DNA from: an uncultured Burkholderiaceae bacterium
Lineage (GTDB): Bacteria; Pseudomonadota; Gammaproteobacteria; Burkholderiales; Burkholderiaceae_C
NCBI GenBank assembly: GCA_938022295.1
Contig: CALIDR010000126.1
Location: forward strand, 1-49,739
DNA length: 49,739 nucleotides
Reading direction: 5' to 3'
Within the stretch, counting starts at the first letter, position 1, and every line of letters starts with the position of its first letter. A program made the position numbers and the translations under genes. The notes below the pieces were generated by a model. It had not been told where the DNA came from, searched no databases, and saw only the letters and a program-made list of their open reading frames with translations. Positions 39,024 to 47,438 of the stretch are shown here, in pieces.

Positions 39024-41375
39024 TCAGTCGACCGGCGTCAGCTTCGCCACCGCCAGCGCCAGCCATTTCGCACCGTGGCGGCCGAAGTTGATCTGCGCCC
39101 GCGCGTCGGCACCACGCCCTTCGAGGGTGACGACGACGCCCTCGCCGAACTTGGCGTGGAACACGCTCTGGCCGACGCGCAGCGCCGTGCCGTCGGCCGT
39201 CGTCGCGCTGCGCGTGGCGACCGCCGGGGGCGGCTCGACGCGGCCAGCGCCGACGATCGAGCCCAGGCCCGAACCGCGCTGCCAGGCCTGCTGGTAGTCG
39301 CGCGCGAAGCCCGAGCCGAAGCCGGCCACGCGCGGCGTCAGCCACTTGAGCGAGCCTTCGGGCAGCTCATCGAAGAAGCGGCTCTTGACGTGATACCGCG
39401 TCTGGCCGTGCAGCAGCCGCGTCTGGCTGAAGCTCAGGTACAGGCGCTTCCTCGCGCGCGTGATCGCGACGTACATCAGCCGCCGCTCCTCCTCGAGCCC
39501 GTCGGCGTCGGAGAGCGCGTTTTCGTGCGGGAACAGCCCCTCCTCGAGGCCGGTGATGAAGACGGCGTCGAACTCGAGTCCCTTGGCCGAGTGCACCGTC
39601 ATCAGCTGGATCGCGTCCTGCCCGGCCTGCGCCTGGTTGTCGCCGGCCTCGAGCGCGGCGTGGGTCAGGAACGCCGCCAGCGGGCTCACGATCTCGCCGG
39701 TCTCGGCGTCGGGCGCGAGCGCGACGGACGCCGGCGCCGCTGGCGCGCCGCCGGCGATCGCCCCCGGCGACTGCTCGTCGACCGGCAGCGCGACGGCGTC
39801 CTTGCCGAAACCTTCCTGGGTCACGAAGGCCTCGGCGGCGTTGACGAGTTCGTCGAGGTTCTCGAGCCGGTCCTGGCCTTCCTTCTCGGTGCGGTAGAAG
39901 TCGCGCAGTCCGCTGGCGTCGAGCACGTGCTCGATGATCTCGCGCAGCGTCAGGCCCTTCGTCGCGTCGCGCATCGCGTCGACCAGCGCGACGAACGCCG
40001 CGAGGTTCGCGCCGGCCTTGCCGGCGACGGCGCCCACGCTCTGGTGCAGGCTGCGGCCGCTCGCGCGCGCGGCGTCCTGCAGCTGCTCGACGGTGCGTGC
40101 GCCGATGCCGCGCGCCGGGAAGTTGACGACACGCAGGAAGCTCGTGTCGTCGTTCGGGTTCTCGAGCAGGCGCAGGTACGCCAGCGCGTGCTTGACCTCG
40201 GCGCGCTCGAAGAAGCGCAGCCCCCCGTAGACGCGGTACGGCACGCCGGCGTTGAAGAGGGCGCTTTCGATCACCCGGCTCTGCGCGTTGCTGCGGTACA
40301 GCACCGCGATCTCGCTGCGCGGCATGCCGGCGCGGTGCAGCTGCTGCGCCTCGTCGAGCAGCCACTGCGCCTCGGCGTAGTCGCTCGTGGCCTCGAACAC
40401 GCGCACCGGCTCGCCGGGGCCGGCGTCGGTGCGCAGGTTCTTGCCCAGGCGCCGGCGGTTGTGGCTGATCAGCGCGTTCGCGGCGTCGAGGATGTGGCTG
40501 AACGAGCGGTAGTTGCGCTCGAGCTTGATCACGCGCTCGACGCCGTACTCGCGCTCGAAGTCGGCCATGTTGCCGACCTGCGCGCCGCGGAACGCGTAGA
40601 TGCTCTGGTCGTCGTCGCCGACGGCGAACACGCCCTGGCCGCCGCCGCCCTGCGATGGCGGTGGCGCGAACATCTTCAGCCAGGCGTACTGCAGCCGGTT
40701 CGTGTCCTGGAACTCGTCGACGAGCACGTGGCGGAAGCGCCGGCGGTAGTGCTCGCGCAGCGGGTCGTGGTCGCGCAGCAGCTCGTAGGTGCGCAGCAGC
40801 AGCTCGGCGAAGTCGACGACGCCCTCGCGCTGGCACTGGTCTTCGTAGGCCTGGTAGGTCTCGACGAGCTTGCGCGTGTGCGCGTCGCGCACGTCGACGT
40901 CGCGCGGGCGCAGGCCGTCTTCCTTGCAGCCGGCGATGAACCACGCGACCTGCTTGGGCACGTAGCGCTCCTCGTCGAGGTTCATCGCCTTGATCACGCG
41001 CTTGACGGCGGCCACGCTGTCGGCCGCGTCGAGGATCTGGAACGTCTGCGGCAGCCCGGCCGCCTTCCAGTGCGCGCGCAGGAAGCGGTTGCACAGGCCG
41101 TGGAAGGTGCCGATCCACATGCCGCGCACGCTCACCGGCAGCATGGCTTGCAGCCGCGTCAGCATCTCCTTGGCCGCCTTGTTGGTGAACGTGACCGCCA
41201 GCACGCCGCCAGGCGAGACCTGGCCGGTGGCGATCAGCCACGCGATGCGCGTCGTCAGCACGCGCGTCTTGCCCGAGCCGGCGCCGGCGAGGATCAGCGC
41301 CGGCTGTGCCGGCAGCGTGACCGCCGCCAGCTGTTCGGGGTTCAGGTGGCGCAGCAGCGGGTCGTCGGCGGGCAT
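39024..41375 (-). CDS. UvrD/Rep/PcrA-type superfamily 1A DNA helicase
   Basis: A 783-residue 3'-5' DNA helicase. Walker A is AGAGSGKTR near residue 30. Other motifs are VTFTNKAAKEM (Ia), IGTFHGLCNRFL, LVDEFQDTN (II), VGDDDQSIYAFRGA (III), LERNYRS (IV), QLMTVHSAKGLEFDAVF (V) and EEERRLMYVAITRARKRLYL (VI, readable as RRLMYVAITRA). The C-terminal end has GQSVFHAKFGEGVV, a Tudor-like tail seen in PcrA/UvrD that can bind RNA polymerase. It acts in repair or replication restart; UvrD is the most likely role. A TAGAAT hexamer lies 6 bases before the ATG. Confidence 0.95.
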   Translation of the reverse strand: MPADDPLLRHLNPEQLAAVTLPAQPALILAGAGSGKTRVLTTRIAWLIATGQVSPGGVLAVTFTNKAAKEMLTRLQAMLPVSVRGMWIGTFHGLCNRFLRAHWKAAGLPQTFQILDAADSVAAVKRVIKAMNLDEERYVPKQVAWFIAGCKEDGLRPRDVDVRDAHTRKLVETYQAYEDQCQREGVVDFAELLLRTYELLRDHDPLREHYRRRFRHVLVDEFQDTNRLQYAWLKMFAPPPSQGGGGQGVFAVGDDDQSIYAFRGAQVGNMADFEREYGVERVIKLERNYRSFSHILDAANALISHNRRRLGKNLRTDAGPGEPVRVFEATSDYAEAQWLLDEAQQLHRAGMPRSEIAVLYRSNAQSRVIESALFNAGVPYRVYGGLRFFERAEVKHALAYLRLLENPNDDTSFLRVVNFPARGIGARTVEQLQDAARASGRSLHQSVGAVAGKAGANLAAFVALVDAMRDATKGLTLREIIEHVLDASGLRDFYRTEKEGQDRLENLDELVNAAEAFVTQEGFGKDAVALPVDEQSPGAIAGGAPAAPASVALAPDAETGEIVSPLAAFLTHAALEAGDNQAQAGQDAIQLMTVHSAKGLEFDAVFITGLEEGLFPHENALSDADGLEEERRLMYVAITRARKRLYLSFSQTRLLHGQTRYHVKSRFFDELPEGSLKWLTPRVAGFGSGFARDYQQAWQRGSGLGSIVGAGRVEPPPAVATRSATTADGTALRVGQSVFHAKFGEGVVVTLEGRGADARAQINFGRHGAKWLALAVAKLTPVD

Positions 41376-41381
41376 GCGCCG

Positions 41382-41387
41382 ATTCTA
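41382..41387 (-). promoter_or_regulatory. Probable -10 hexamer of the helicase gene (leaderless)
   Basis: TAGAAT on the minus strand ends 6 bases before the ATG at 41375. Confidence 0.45.
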
Positions 41388-41432
41388 GGAACCGGCCCGC
41401 CGCGGCCCGCCGCGGCCGAGGGCGCCGGGCCC

Positions 41433-43358
41433 TCAGGCCGGCGTCTTGTCGCTGCTGGGCACGCCGAGCACGGCGTAGTCCGGCGGCAGTTCCTCTTTCT
41501 CGTCGATCGGCGGCAGGTCCAGCGTCAGGTACGACGTGATCGCGAAGCCGTCGCCGCCGAACGGCCGCCGCGCGCGCTCGCGCAGGCGGTTGCGCAGCCA
41601 CTCGGTGAACTCGGCGGGCGGCATCGGCCGGCTGACGAGGTAGCCCTGGATCTCGTCGCAGCCGATCGTGCGCAGGAAGTCGGCCTGGGCGTCGGTCTCC
41701 ACGCCTTCGGCGACGACGCGCATCTGCAGGCTGTGGCCGAGCGCGACGACGGCGGTGGCGATCGCCATGTCTTCGGCGTCGTCGGGGATGTCGCGCACGA
41801 ACGAGCGGTCGATCTTCAGCGTGTCGATGCTGAAGCGCTTGAGGTAGCTCAGCGACGAGTGGCCGGTGCCGAAGTCGTCGATCGCGAGCTTGACGCCGAT
41901 GCGGTCGAAGCGCTCAAGCATCGTGCGGCTGACCTCGTTGTCCTCCATCACCAGGCTCTCGGTCAGCTCGAGCTCGAGGCGCGACGGCTCGATGTGCGTC
42001 TCGCGCAGCGTGTCCTCGACCAGCGCCGGCAGCGCCTGGTGGCGGAACTGGCGCGCCGAGAGGTTGACCGCCAGCCGCAGCGGCGGCAGGCCGGCGGCGT
42101 CCCACGCCGCGAGCTGCGCGCACGCGGTGCGCACCACCCACGCCCCCACCGGCAGCACGAGGCCGGTGTCCTCGAGCACGGCGATAAAGCGGTCGGGCGA
42201 GATCGTGCCGCGGCCCGGGCACTTCCAGCGCAGCAGCGCCTCGACGCCGGTGATGTCGCCGGTGGCCAGGTCGGCCTTGGGCTGGTAGACGAGCGAGAAC
42301 TCGTCGCGCTCGATCGCGCGGCGCAGGCTGCCCTCGAGCGACAGGCGGGTCCGCACCGCCTCGTTGAGGTCGTCGCTGAAGAAGCTGTAGGTGTTGCGGC
42401 CCATCGCCTTCGAGCGGTACATCGCCATGTCGGCGTGGCGGATCAGGCCGTCAAGGTCGACGTCGTCGGTCGGGTACATCGAGATGCCGATGCTCGCCGA
42501 CGGATAGATCTCCTCGCCGCCGGCGACGAACGGCGCCACCAGCGCCTCGAGCATGCGGCGGGCGATGATCGCGGCGTCCTCGGCGCCGCGGATGTTCTCG
42601 GCGATCACGGTGAACTCGTCGCCGCCGAGCCGCGAAACGGTGAACGGATCGGTGTCGTTGTTGCCGCGCGTGAGCGAGTCGGTGCTGCGCAGGCAGTGCG
42701 ACAGCGTGCGCGCGACGTGGCGCAGCAGCTCGTCGCCGACCTCGTGGCCGAGGCTGTCGTTGACGACCTTGAAGCGGTCGAGGTCGAGCAGCATCAGCGT
42801 CATCGGGCGGCCGGTGCGCCGCGAGCGCTCCATCGCCCGAGCCAGGCGGTCGCGGAACAGCACGCGGTTGGGCAGTCCGGTGAGGCTGTCGTAGTTGGCC
42901 AGCATCGTCAGCTGCGTGAGCTGCGCCGCCGTCTGCTGGGGGTTCGCCGGGGGGCGGAAGCTGACGACGCGCACCGTGCGGCTGCCCGCCCGGTGCTCGC
43001 TGACCTTGGCCTCGACGTCGATCGGCGCGCCGCCGCGCCGGCGCAGCGAGGCCTGCTGGTCGCCGAGCAGCAGGGCGCCGCCGGCAGGCGTCGTCAGCCA
43101 TCGACCGAGCGGCGAGCCGACGATGGCCGACGGCTCCTCGTCGGCGAGCTGGCCGGCCACCGGGTTGCACTTCAGCACGCGGCCGTCGCCGTCGCAGGCA
43201 AGCACGCCGTCGCCGCTGTGCTCGAGCAGCAGCTGCAGCGACTGCACGAAGCCGTCGTCGGCCGGGCGCTCCGCCTTCGGCTTCGGCGCCGGGCTCGCGC
43301 GCTGCGGCTCGGGTTCGGACGCCGCCGGCCGCAGCCCCCGCACCAGCCAGCGCATCAT
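41433..43358 (-). CDS. Cyclic-di-GMP protein with PAS-like, GGDEF and EAL domains
   Basis: A 641-residue cytoplasmic protein with no TM segment. A PAS-like domain lies at about residues 40-140 (LLEHSGDGVLACDGDGRVLKCNP). The GGDEF domain starts at LTGLPNRVLFRDRL and keeps an intact RLGGDEF. The EAL domain has GVEALLRW, ELTESLVMED and DDFGTGHSSLSYLKRF with KIDRSFV, so phosphodiesterase residues also look intact. Net activity cannot be told. ATG 43358 (or 43355) was chosen because an in-frame ATG at 43454 overlaps the -10 of a sigma-28-type promoter and could not be on that transcript. Link to motility is inferred from that promoter. Confidence 0.93.
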   Translation of the reverse strand: MMRWLVRGLRPAASEPEPQRASPAPKPKAERPADDGFVQSLQLLLEHSGDGVLACDGDGRVLKCNPVAGQLADEEPSAIVGSPLGRWLTTPAGGALLLGDQQASLRRRGGAPIDVEAKVSEHRAGSRTVRVVSFRPPANPQQTAAQLTQLTMLANYDSLTGLPNRVLFRDRLARAMERSRRTGRPMTLMLLDLDRFKVVNDSLGHEVGDELLRHVARTLSHCLRSTDSLTRGNNDTDPFTVSRLGGDEFTVIAENIRGAEDAAIIARRMLEALVAPFVAGGEEIYPSASIGISMYPTDDVDLDGLIRHADMAMYRSKAMGRNTYSFFSDDLNEAVRTRLSLEGSLRRAIERDEFSLVYQPKADLATGDITGVEALLRWKCPGRGTISPDRFIAVLEDTGLVLPVGAWVVRTACAQLAAWDAAGLPPLRLAVNLSARQFRHQALPALVEDTLRETHIEPSRLELELTESLVMEDNEVSRTMLERFDRIGVKLAIDDFGTGHSSLSYLKRFSIDTLKIDRSFVRDIPDDAEDMAIATAVVALGHSLQMRVVAEGVETDAQADFLRTIGCDEIQGYLVSRPMPPAEFTEWLRNRLRERARRPFGGDGFAITSYLTLDLPPIDEKEELPPDYAVLGVPSSDKTPA

Positions 43359-43453
43359 CGCCGAGCCCCCCCGCCGGCCAGCGGCGGCGTGCGGCCGGAC
43401 CGGATCGACTGTCGGTGGTCCATGGCGTTCGTTGTTGCAGACACGTTCTGCCA

Positions 43454-43480
43454 TCTTCGGCCCGTCGCGCCCCGGCTTGA
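43454..43480 (-). promoter_or_regulatory. Sigma-28 (FliA)-type promoter of the GGDEF-EAL gene
   Basis: On the minus strand TCAAGCCG (43473-43480), 11 bases, then GCCGAAGA (43454-43461). The consensus is TAAAGTTT-N11-GCCGATAA: the -10 matches 6 of 8, and TCAAG is the usual betaproteobacterial -35 variant. Transcription would begin near 43447, leaving a ~90-base leader. Confidence 0.6.
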
Positions 43481-43640
43481 GGGGAGAATCTCACGCGAGC
43501 GCGGGCGTACACTCATCCATCGCGGCCGAACGCCGGCGACCGACGAGGATGCATGCCCCGCCCGCCGGGCGGTCGGCCCGTGACGCCGAGGGCGGCCGGG
43601 CTCCCAGGTCGAGCGCTCGACGACCTCCCAGGAGCCCGCG

Positions 43641-44618
43641 ATGGACATCTTCGACTACGACAACATCCTGCTGCTGCCGCGGCGCTGCCGCGTCGAGAGC
43701 CGCAGCGAGTGCGACCCCTCCGTCGAGTTCGGCGGCCGCCGCTTCCGGCTGCCGGTGGTGCCGGCCAACATGCGCACCGTGATCGACGAGCGCATCGCGC
43801 AGTACCTCGCGGCGCACGGCTACTTCTACGTGATGCACCGCTTCGACCTCGACAGCGTCGCCTTCGCCACCGCGATGCGCGAACGCAAGCTGCTGGTGTC
43901 GATCAGCTCGGGCGTGAAGCCCGCGGACCACGAGGTGATCGACCGCCTGGCGGCGTCGGGCGTCGGCGCCGACTACGTCACGATCGACATCGCCCACGGC
44001 CACGCCGACAGCGTGCGGCGCACGATCGAGCACATCAAGACGAGGCTGCCGGGCGCGTTCGTGATCGCCGGCAACGTCGGCACGCCCGAGGCGGTGATCG
44101 ACCTCGAGAACTGGGGTGCCGACGCGACGAAGGTCGGCATCGGCCCGGGCAAGGTCTGCATCACGCGGCTGAAGACGGGCTTCGGCACCGGCGGCTGGCA
44201 GCTCTCGGCGCTGAAGTGGTGCGCGCGGGTGGCGACCAAGCCGATCATCGCCGACGGCGGCATCCGCCACCACGGCGACATCGCCAAGAGCGTGCGCTTC
44301 GGCGCCTCGATGGTGATGATCGGCTCGCTGTTCGCCGGCCACGAGGAGAGCCCGGGGCAAACGGTGGAGGTCGACGGGCGGCTGTACAAGGAGTACTACG
44401 GTAGCGCGTCGGACTTCAACAAGGGCGAGTACAAGCACGTCGAGGGCAAGCGCATCCTGGAACCCATCAAGGGCCGCCTCGAGGACACGCTGCGCGAGAT
44501 GCGCGAGGACCTGCAGAGCAGCATCAGCTACGCCGGCGGGCGGGTGCTCGCCGACCTGAAGAAGGTCAACTACGTGATCCTCGGCGGCGAGAACGCGGGC
44601 GAGCACCTGTTCATGTAG
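43641..44618 (+). CDS. guaC: GMP reductase
   Basis: GuaC reduces GMP to IMP with NADPH, releasing ammonia, in purine salvage. The 325 residues form an IMPDH/GMPR-type TIM barrel with no CBS domains. FDYDNILLLPRR is the N-terminal signature, VVPANMRTVIDE follows, and the catalytic cysteine loop is GIGPGKVCITR with C173. ADGGIRHHGDIAKSVRFGA and MIGSLFAGHEESPG form the phosphate-binding part. The leader (43481-43640) holds a 14-base palindrome GTCGAGCGCTCGAC and an AGGAG ribosome site. The product length fits the shorter bacterial GuaC group. No purine riboswitch core was seen. Confidence 0.95.
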   Translation: MDIFDYDNILLLPRRCRVESRSECDPSVEFGGRRFRLPVVPANMRTVIDERIAQYLAAHGYFYVMHRFDLDSVAFATAMRERKLLVSISSGVKPADHEVIDRLAASGVGADYVTIDIAHGHADSVRRTIEHIKTRLPGAFVIAGNVGTPEAVIDLENWGADATKVGIGPGKVCITRLKTGFGTGGWQLSALKWCARVATKPIIADGGIRHHGDIAKSVRFGASMVMIGSLFAGHEESPGQTVEVDGRLYKEYYGSASDFNKGEYKHVEGKRILEPIKGRLEDTLREMREDLQSSISYAGGRVLADLKKVNYVILGGENAGEHLFM

Positions 44619-44676
44619 CGCTGCCGGGAACCGGCCCGCCCCGCCGCGATCGCACGCGTCCACGGAGGCGACGACG

Positions 44677-46314
44677 ATGAGCCACTGGGACGACGCGGGC
44701 CTGTTCGAGCGCTACCCCGCCGCGCACGCGCTGCCGCCCGGCGTGCGCGTCGACCCGTCGAAGCACCCGGCGCGCTGGCTCGTCGACGGGGAGATCCGCG
44801 AGGTCGGGCACGCCGCGGCGCGCGAGGTCACGAGCCGCGTCGCGCTGCGCGACGGCGACACGCTGGTCGAGCCGCTGCTCGGCCACGAGGCGCAGCTCAC
44901 GCCCGACGACGCCCGCGAGGCGCTCGCCGCCGCACGCCGCGCGTGGGCCGGCGGCGAAGGGGCGTGGCCCGCGGCCCGTTCGGCGCAGCGCGTGGCCGCC
45001 GTCGCGCGCTTCGCCGACGCCGTCGCGGCGCGCACCGACGAGATCGCGACCCTGCTGATGTGGGAGGTCGGCAAGCCGCTCGCGGCCGCGCGGGCCGAGG
45101 TCACGCGCAGCGTCGAGTACATCCGCGACACGCTCGCCGAGTTCGAGCGCCTGCGCGCCGAGGACCGCGTGCCGCAGACCGGCACCGCCGGCGGGCGCAC
45201 GCACCACGCCGTCACCGAGCGGCGGCCGCTCGGCAAGGTGCTGTGCGTGGCACCGTTCAACTACCCGGTCAACGAGTTCCTGACCACCGTCGTGCCGGCG
45301 CTGCTGATGGGCAACGTCGTGCTCGCGAAGACGCCGCGCTTCGGCGTGCTCGCCAACGGCGTGCTGCTCGACGCCTTCCGCGCCTGCTTCTTGCCCGGCG
45401 TCGTCGCCGTGCTGCCCGGCGACGGCCGGCACGTGATCCCGGCGCTGATGGGCGCCGCCTCGGCCGACGTCCACTGCCGGCCGGCGGCCGAGATCGACGT
45501 GCTGGCGTTCATCGGCAGCGAGGCGGCGGCCGATGCGATCGTGCGCAGCCACGCGGTGCCGATCACGCTGCACAAGGTGCTCGGCCTCGGCGCCAAGAAC
45601 GCCGCCGTCGTGCTGCCCGGCGCCGACGTCGAGGCGGCGAGCAGCGCCCTCGTCAAGGGCGCGCTCGGCTTCAACGGCCAGCGCTGCACGGCCGAGAAGA
45701 TCGTCTTCGTCCACCGCGCGCTGGCCGACGATTTCGTCGCGCGGCTGGCGGCGAAGGTCGACGCGCTGAAGGTCGGCATGCCGTGGGACGACGGCGTCGC
45801 GATCACGCCGCTGCCCGAGCCGGACAAGCTCGCCGCGATGCGCGCGCTGCTCGACGACGCGCTCGCCCACGGCGCGCGCGTCGTCAACGCCGGCGGCGGG
45901 CGCGGCCTGTATTCGCTGATGCGCCCGGCGGTCGTCTACCCGGTGCGCGAGGGCATGCGGCTTCACCACGAGGAGCAGTTCGGCCCCCTCGTCGCGGTGT
46001 CGGCATTCGACGACGTCGACGAGGTACTGGCCTGGCAGCGCCGCTCGCCCTACGGCCAGCAGGCTGCGGTGTGGGGGCCGCCCGCGACGGCCGGGCCGCT
46101 GGCGCGCGCGCTGGCGCGCTTCGTCGCCCGCGTCAACGTCGACGACGTCTGCCAGCGCGGGCCCGATGCGTTCGGCTTCACCGCGACCGACAAGTCGGGC
46201 TTCGGCACGCTGTCGCTGCGCGAGGCGCTGCTGACGTTCAGCCGCCCGGTGCTGCTGCAGTCGCCCGACGCGGCGACGCTCGCCGCGGTGGTGCCGCACC
46301 ACCCGCCGGCGTGA
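44677..46314 (+). CDS. Aldehyde dehydrogenase family protein, GapN-like, lacking the usual catalytic Glu
   Basis: A 545-residue ALDH-fold protein, longer than most by an N-terminal ~50 residues. It retains the Asn of APFNYPVNEF, the nucleophile C337 in GFNGQRCTAEK, and the EEQFGPL Glu. At the place of the general-base Glu (LELGGK in typical members) it reads LGLGAK, with Gly303. The 34-residue distance from Gly303 to C337 equals the Glu-Cys spacing of classical ALDHs, so the alignment is secure. Resemblance to non-phosphorylating glyceraldehyde-3-phosphate dehydrogenase is suggested by the core, but the substrate is uncertain. It starts 58 bases after guaC. Confidence 0.83.
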   Translation: MSHWDDAGLFERYPAAHALPPGVRVDPSKHPARWLVDGEIREVGHAAAREVTSRVALRDGDTLVEPLLGHEAQLTPDDAREALAAARRAWAGGEGAWPAARSAQRVAAVARFADAVAARTDEIATLLMWEVGKPLAAARAEVTRSVEYIRDTLAEFERLRAEDRVPQTGTAGGRTHHAVTERRPLGKVLCVAPFNYPVNEFLTTVVPALLMGNVVLAKTPRFGVLANGVLLDAFRACFLPGVVAVLPGDGRHVIPALMGAASADVHCRPAAEIDVLAFIGSEAAADAIVRSHAVPITLHKVLGLGAKNAAVVLPGADVEAASSALVKGALGFNGQRCTAEKIVFVHRALADDFVARLAAKVDALKVGMPWDDGVAITPLPEPDKLAAMRALLDDALAHGARVVNAGGGRGLYSLMRPAVVYPVREGMRLHHEEQFGPLVAVSAFDDVDEVLAWQRRSPYGQQAAVWGPPATAGPLARALARFVARVNVDDVCQRGPDAFGFTATDKSGFGTLSLREALLTFSRPVLLQSPDAATLAAVVPHHPPA

Positions 46315-46320
46315 CGCGTC

Positions 46321-47436
46321 TCACGCCAGCCGAGCGACGACTTCGTCGGCGATCGCCAGGCTCGCCGTGAGCCCGGGCGACTCGATGCCGAACAGGTGCA
46401 CCAGGCCCGGCACGCCGTGGTCGGCCGGGCCGGCGATCACGAAGTCGCGCGCCGGCTCGCCCGGGCCGGCGATCTTGGCCCGGACGCCGCTGTACGCCGG
46501 GGCGAGCGCGCCTTCGGGCAGGCCGGGCCAGTAGCGGCGGATGGCGGCGGCGAACGCCCCGCCGCGCGCCGGGTCGACGGCGTAGTCGAGCGGCGCGTCG
46601 TCGGCGAGCCACTCGGTGTCGGGGCCGAAGCGCGCCTGGCCGCCGAGGTCGAGCGTCAGGTGCACGCCCAGGCCCGCGGCGTCGTGCAGCGGGTAGATCA
46701 GGCGCGAGAACGGCGCGCGGCCCGCGAGCGCGAAGTAGCTGCCCTTGCAGCGGTACGCTCGCGGCACGCGGGTGCGGTCGACGCCGTCGATCGCCGCCGC
46801 GAGCGCCGGCGCGTGCATCCCGGCGGCGTTGACGACGGTGCGCGCGCGCAGCGTCGTCGCGACGTCGCCGCCGACGTCGAGCTCGACGCCGTGGCCGCGC
46901 ACACGCCCCGCGCGCACCGGGCTCGCGAACGCGAGCATCGCGCCGTGCGCCTCGGCGTCGCCCTGCAGCGCGAGCATCAGCCCGTGGCTGTCGACGATGC
47001 CGGTCGAAGGCGACCAGAGCGCCGCCACCGCGTGCAGCGCCGGCTCCATCGCGCGTGCGTCGTCGCCGTCGAGCCACTGCACGTCGGCGACACCGTTGGC
47101 GTGCGCCTGCGCCTGCAGCGCGCGCAGCGCGCCCAGCTGCGCGGCGTCGGTGGCCACGACGAGCTTGCCGCAGCGCCGGTGCGCGATGCCGCGTTCGGCG
47201 CAGTAGGCGTAGAGCAGGTCGCGCCCGCGCACGGCGAGCCGCGCCTTCAGCGAGCCGCTCGGGTAGTACAGGCCGGCGTGGATCACCTCGCTGTTGCGCG
47301 AGCTGGCGCCGGTGCCGATCGCGGTGGCGGCCTCGACGACGACGACCTCGCGCCCGGCCAGCGCCAGCGCGCGTGCGACGGCGAGGCCGACGACGCCGGC
47401 GCCGACCACGACCGCGTCGACGGTGTCGACCGCCAT
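46321..47436 (-). CDS. FAD-dependent oxidoreductase, L-2-hydroxyglutarate oxidase-like
   Basis: A 371-residue DAO-superfamily flavoprotein. The N-terminal dinucleotide fold is AVVVGAGVVGLAVARALALAGREVVVVEAA. SSRNSEVIHAGLYYPSGSLKARL is the LhgO/L2HGDH signature (readable as HAGLYYPSGSLKARL), and GSYFALAGRAPFSRLIYPL follows. The C-terminal FGIESPGLTASLAIADEV closes the FAD site. It likely oxidises L-2-hydroxyglutarate or a similar 2-hydroxy acid. It starts 2 bases after the enoyl-CoA hydratase gene on the same strand, so they form one operon. Confidence 0.87.
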   Translation of the reverse strand: MAVDTVDAVVVGAGVVGLAVARALALAGREVVVVEAATAIGTGASSRNSEVIHAGLYYPSGSLKARLAVRGRDLLYAYCAERGIAHRRCGKLVVATDAAQLGALRALQAQAHANGVADVQWLDGDDARAMEPALHAVAALWSPSTGIVDSHGLMLALQGDAEAHGAMLAFASPVRAGRVRGHGVELDVGGDVATTLRARTVVNAAGMHAPALAAAIDGVDRTRVPRAYRCKGSYFALAGRAPFSRLIYPLHDAAGLGVHLTLDLGGQARFGPDTEWLADDAPLDYAVDPARGGAFAAAIRRYWPGLPEGALAPAYSGVRAKIAGPGEPARDFVIAGPADHGVPGLVHLFGIESPGLTASLAIADEVVARLA

Positions 47437-47438
47437 CG

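Noticed and set aside
43490..43640. Possible purine riboswitch before guaC
   Set aside because: Only a 14-base palindrome and a ribosome site are seen; none of the conserved core of purine or PRPP/guanidine-type riboswitches is present.
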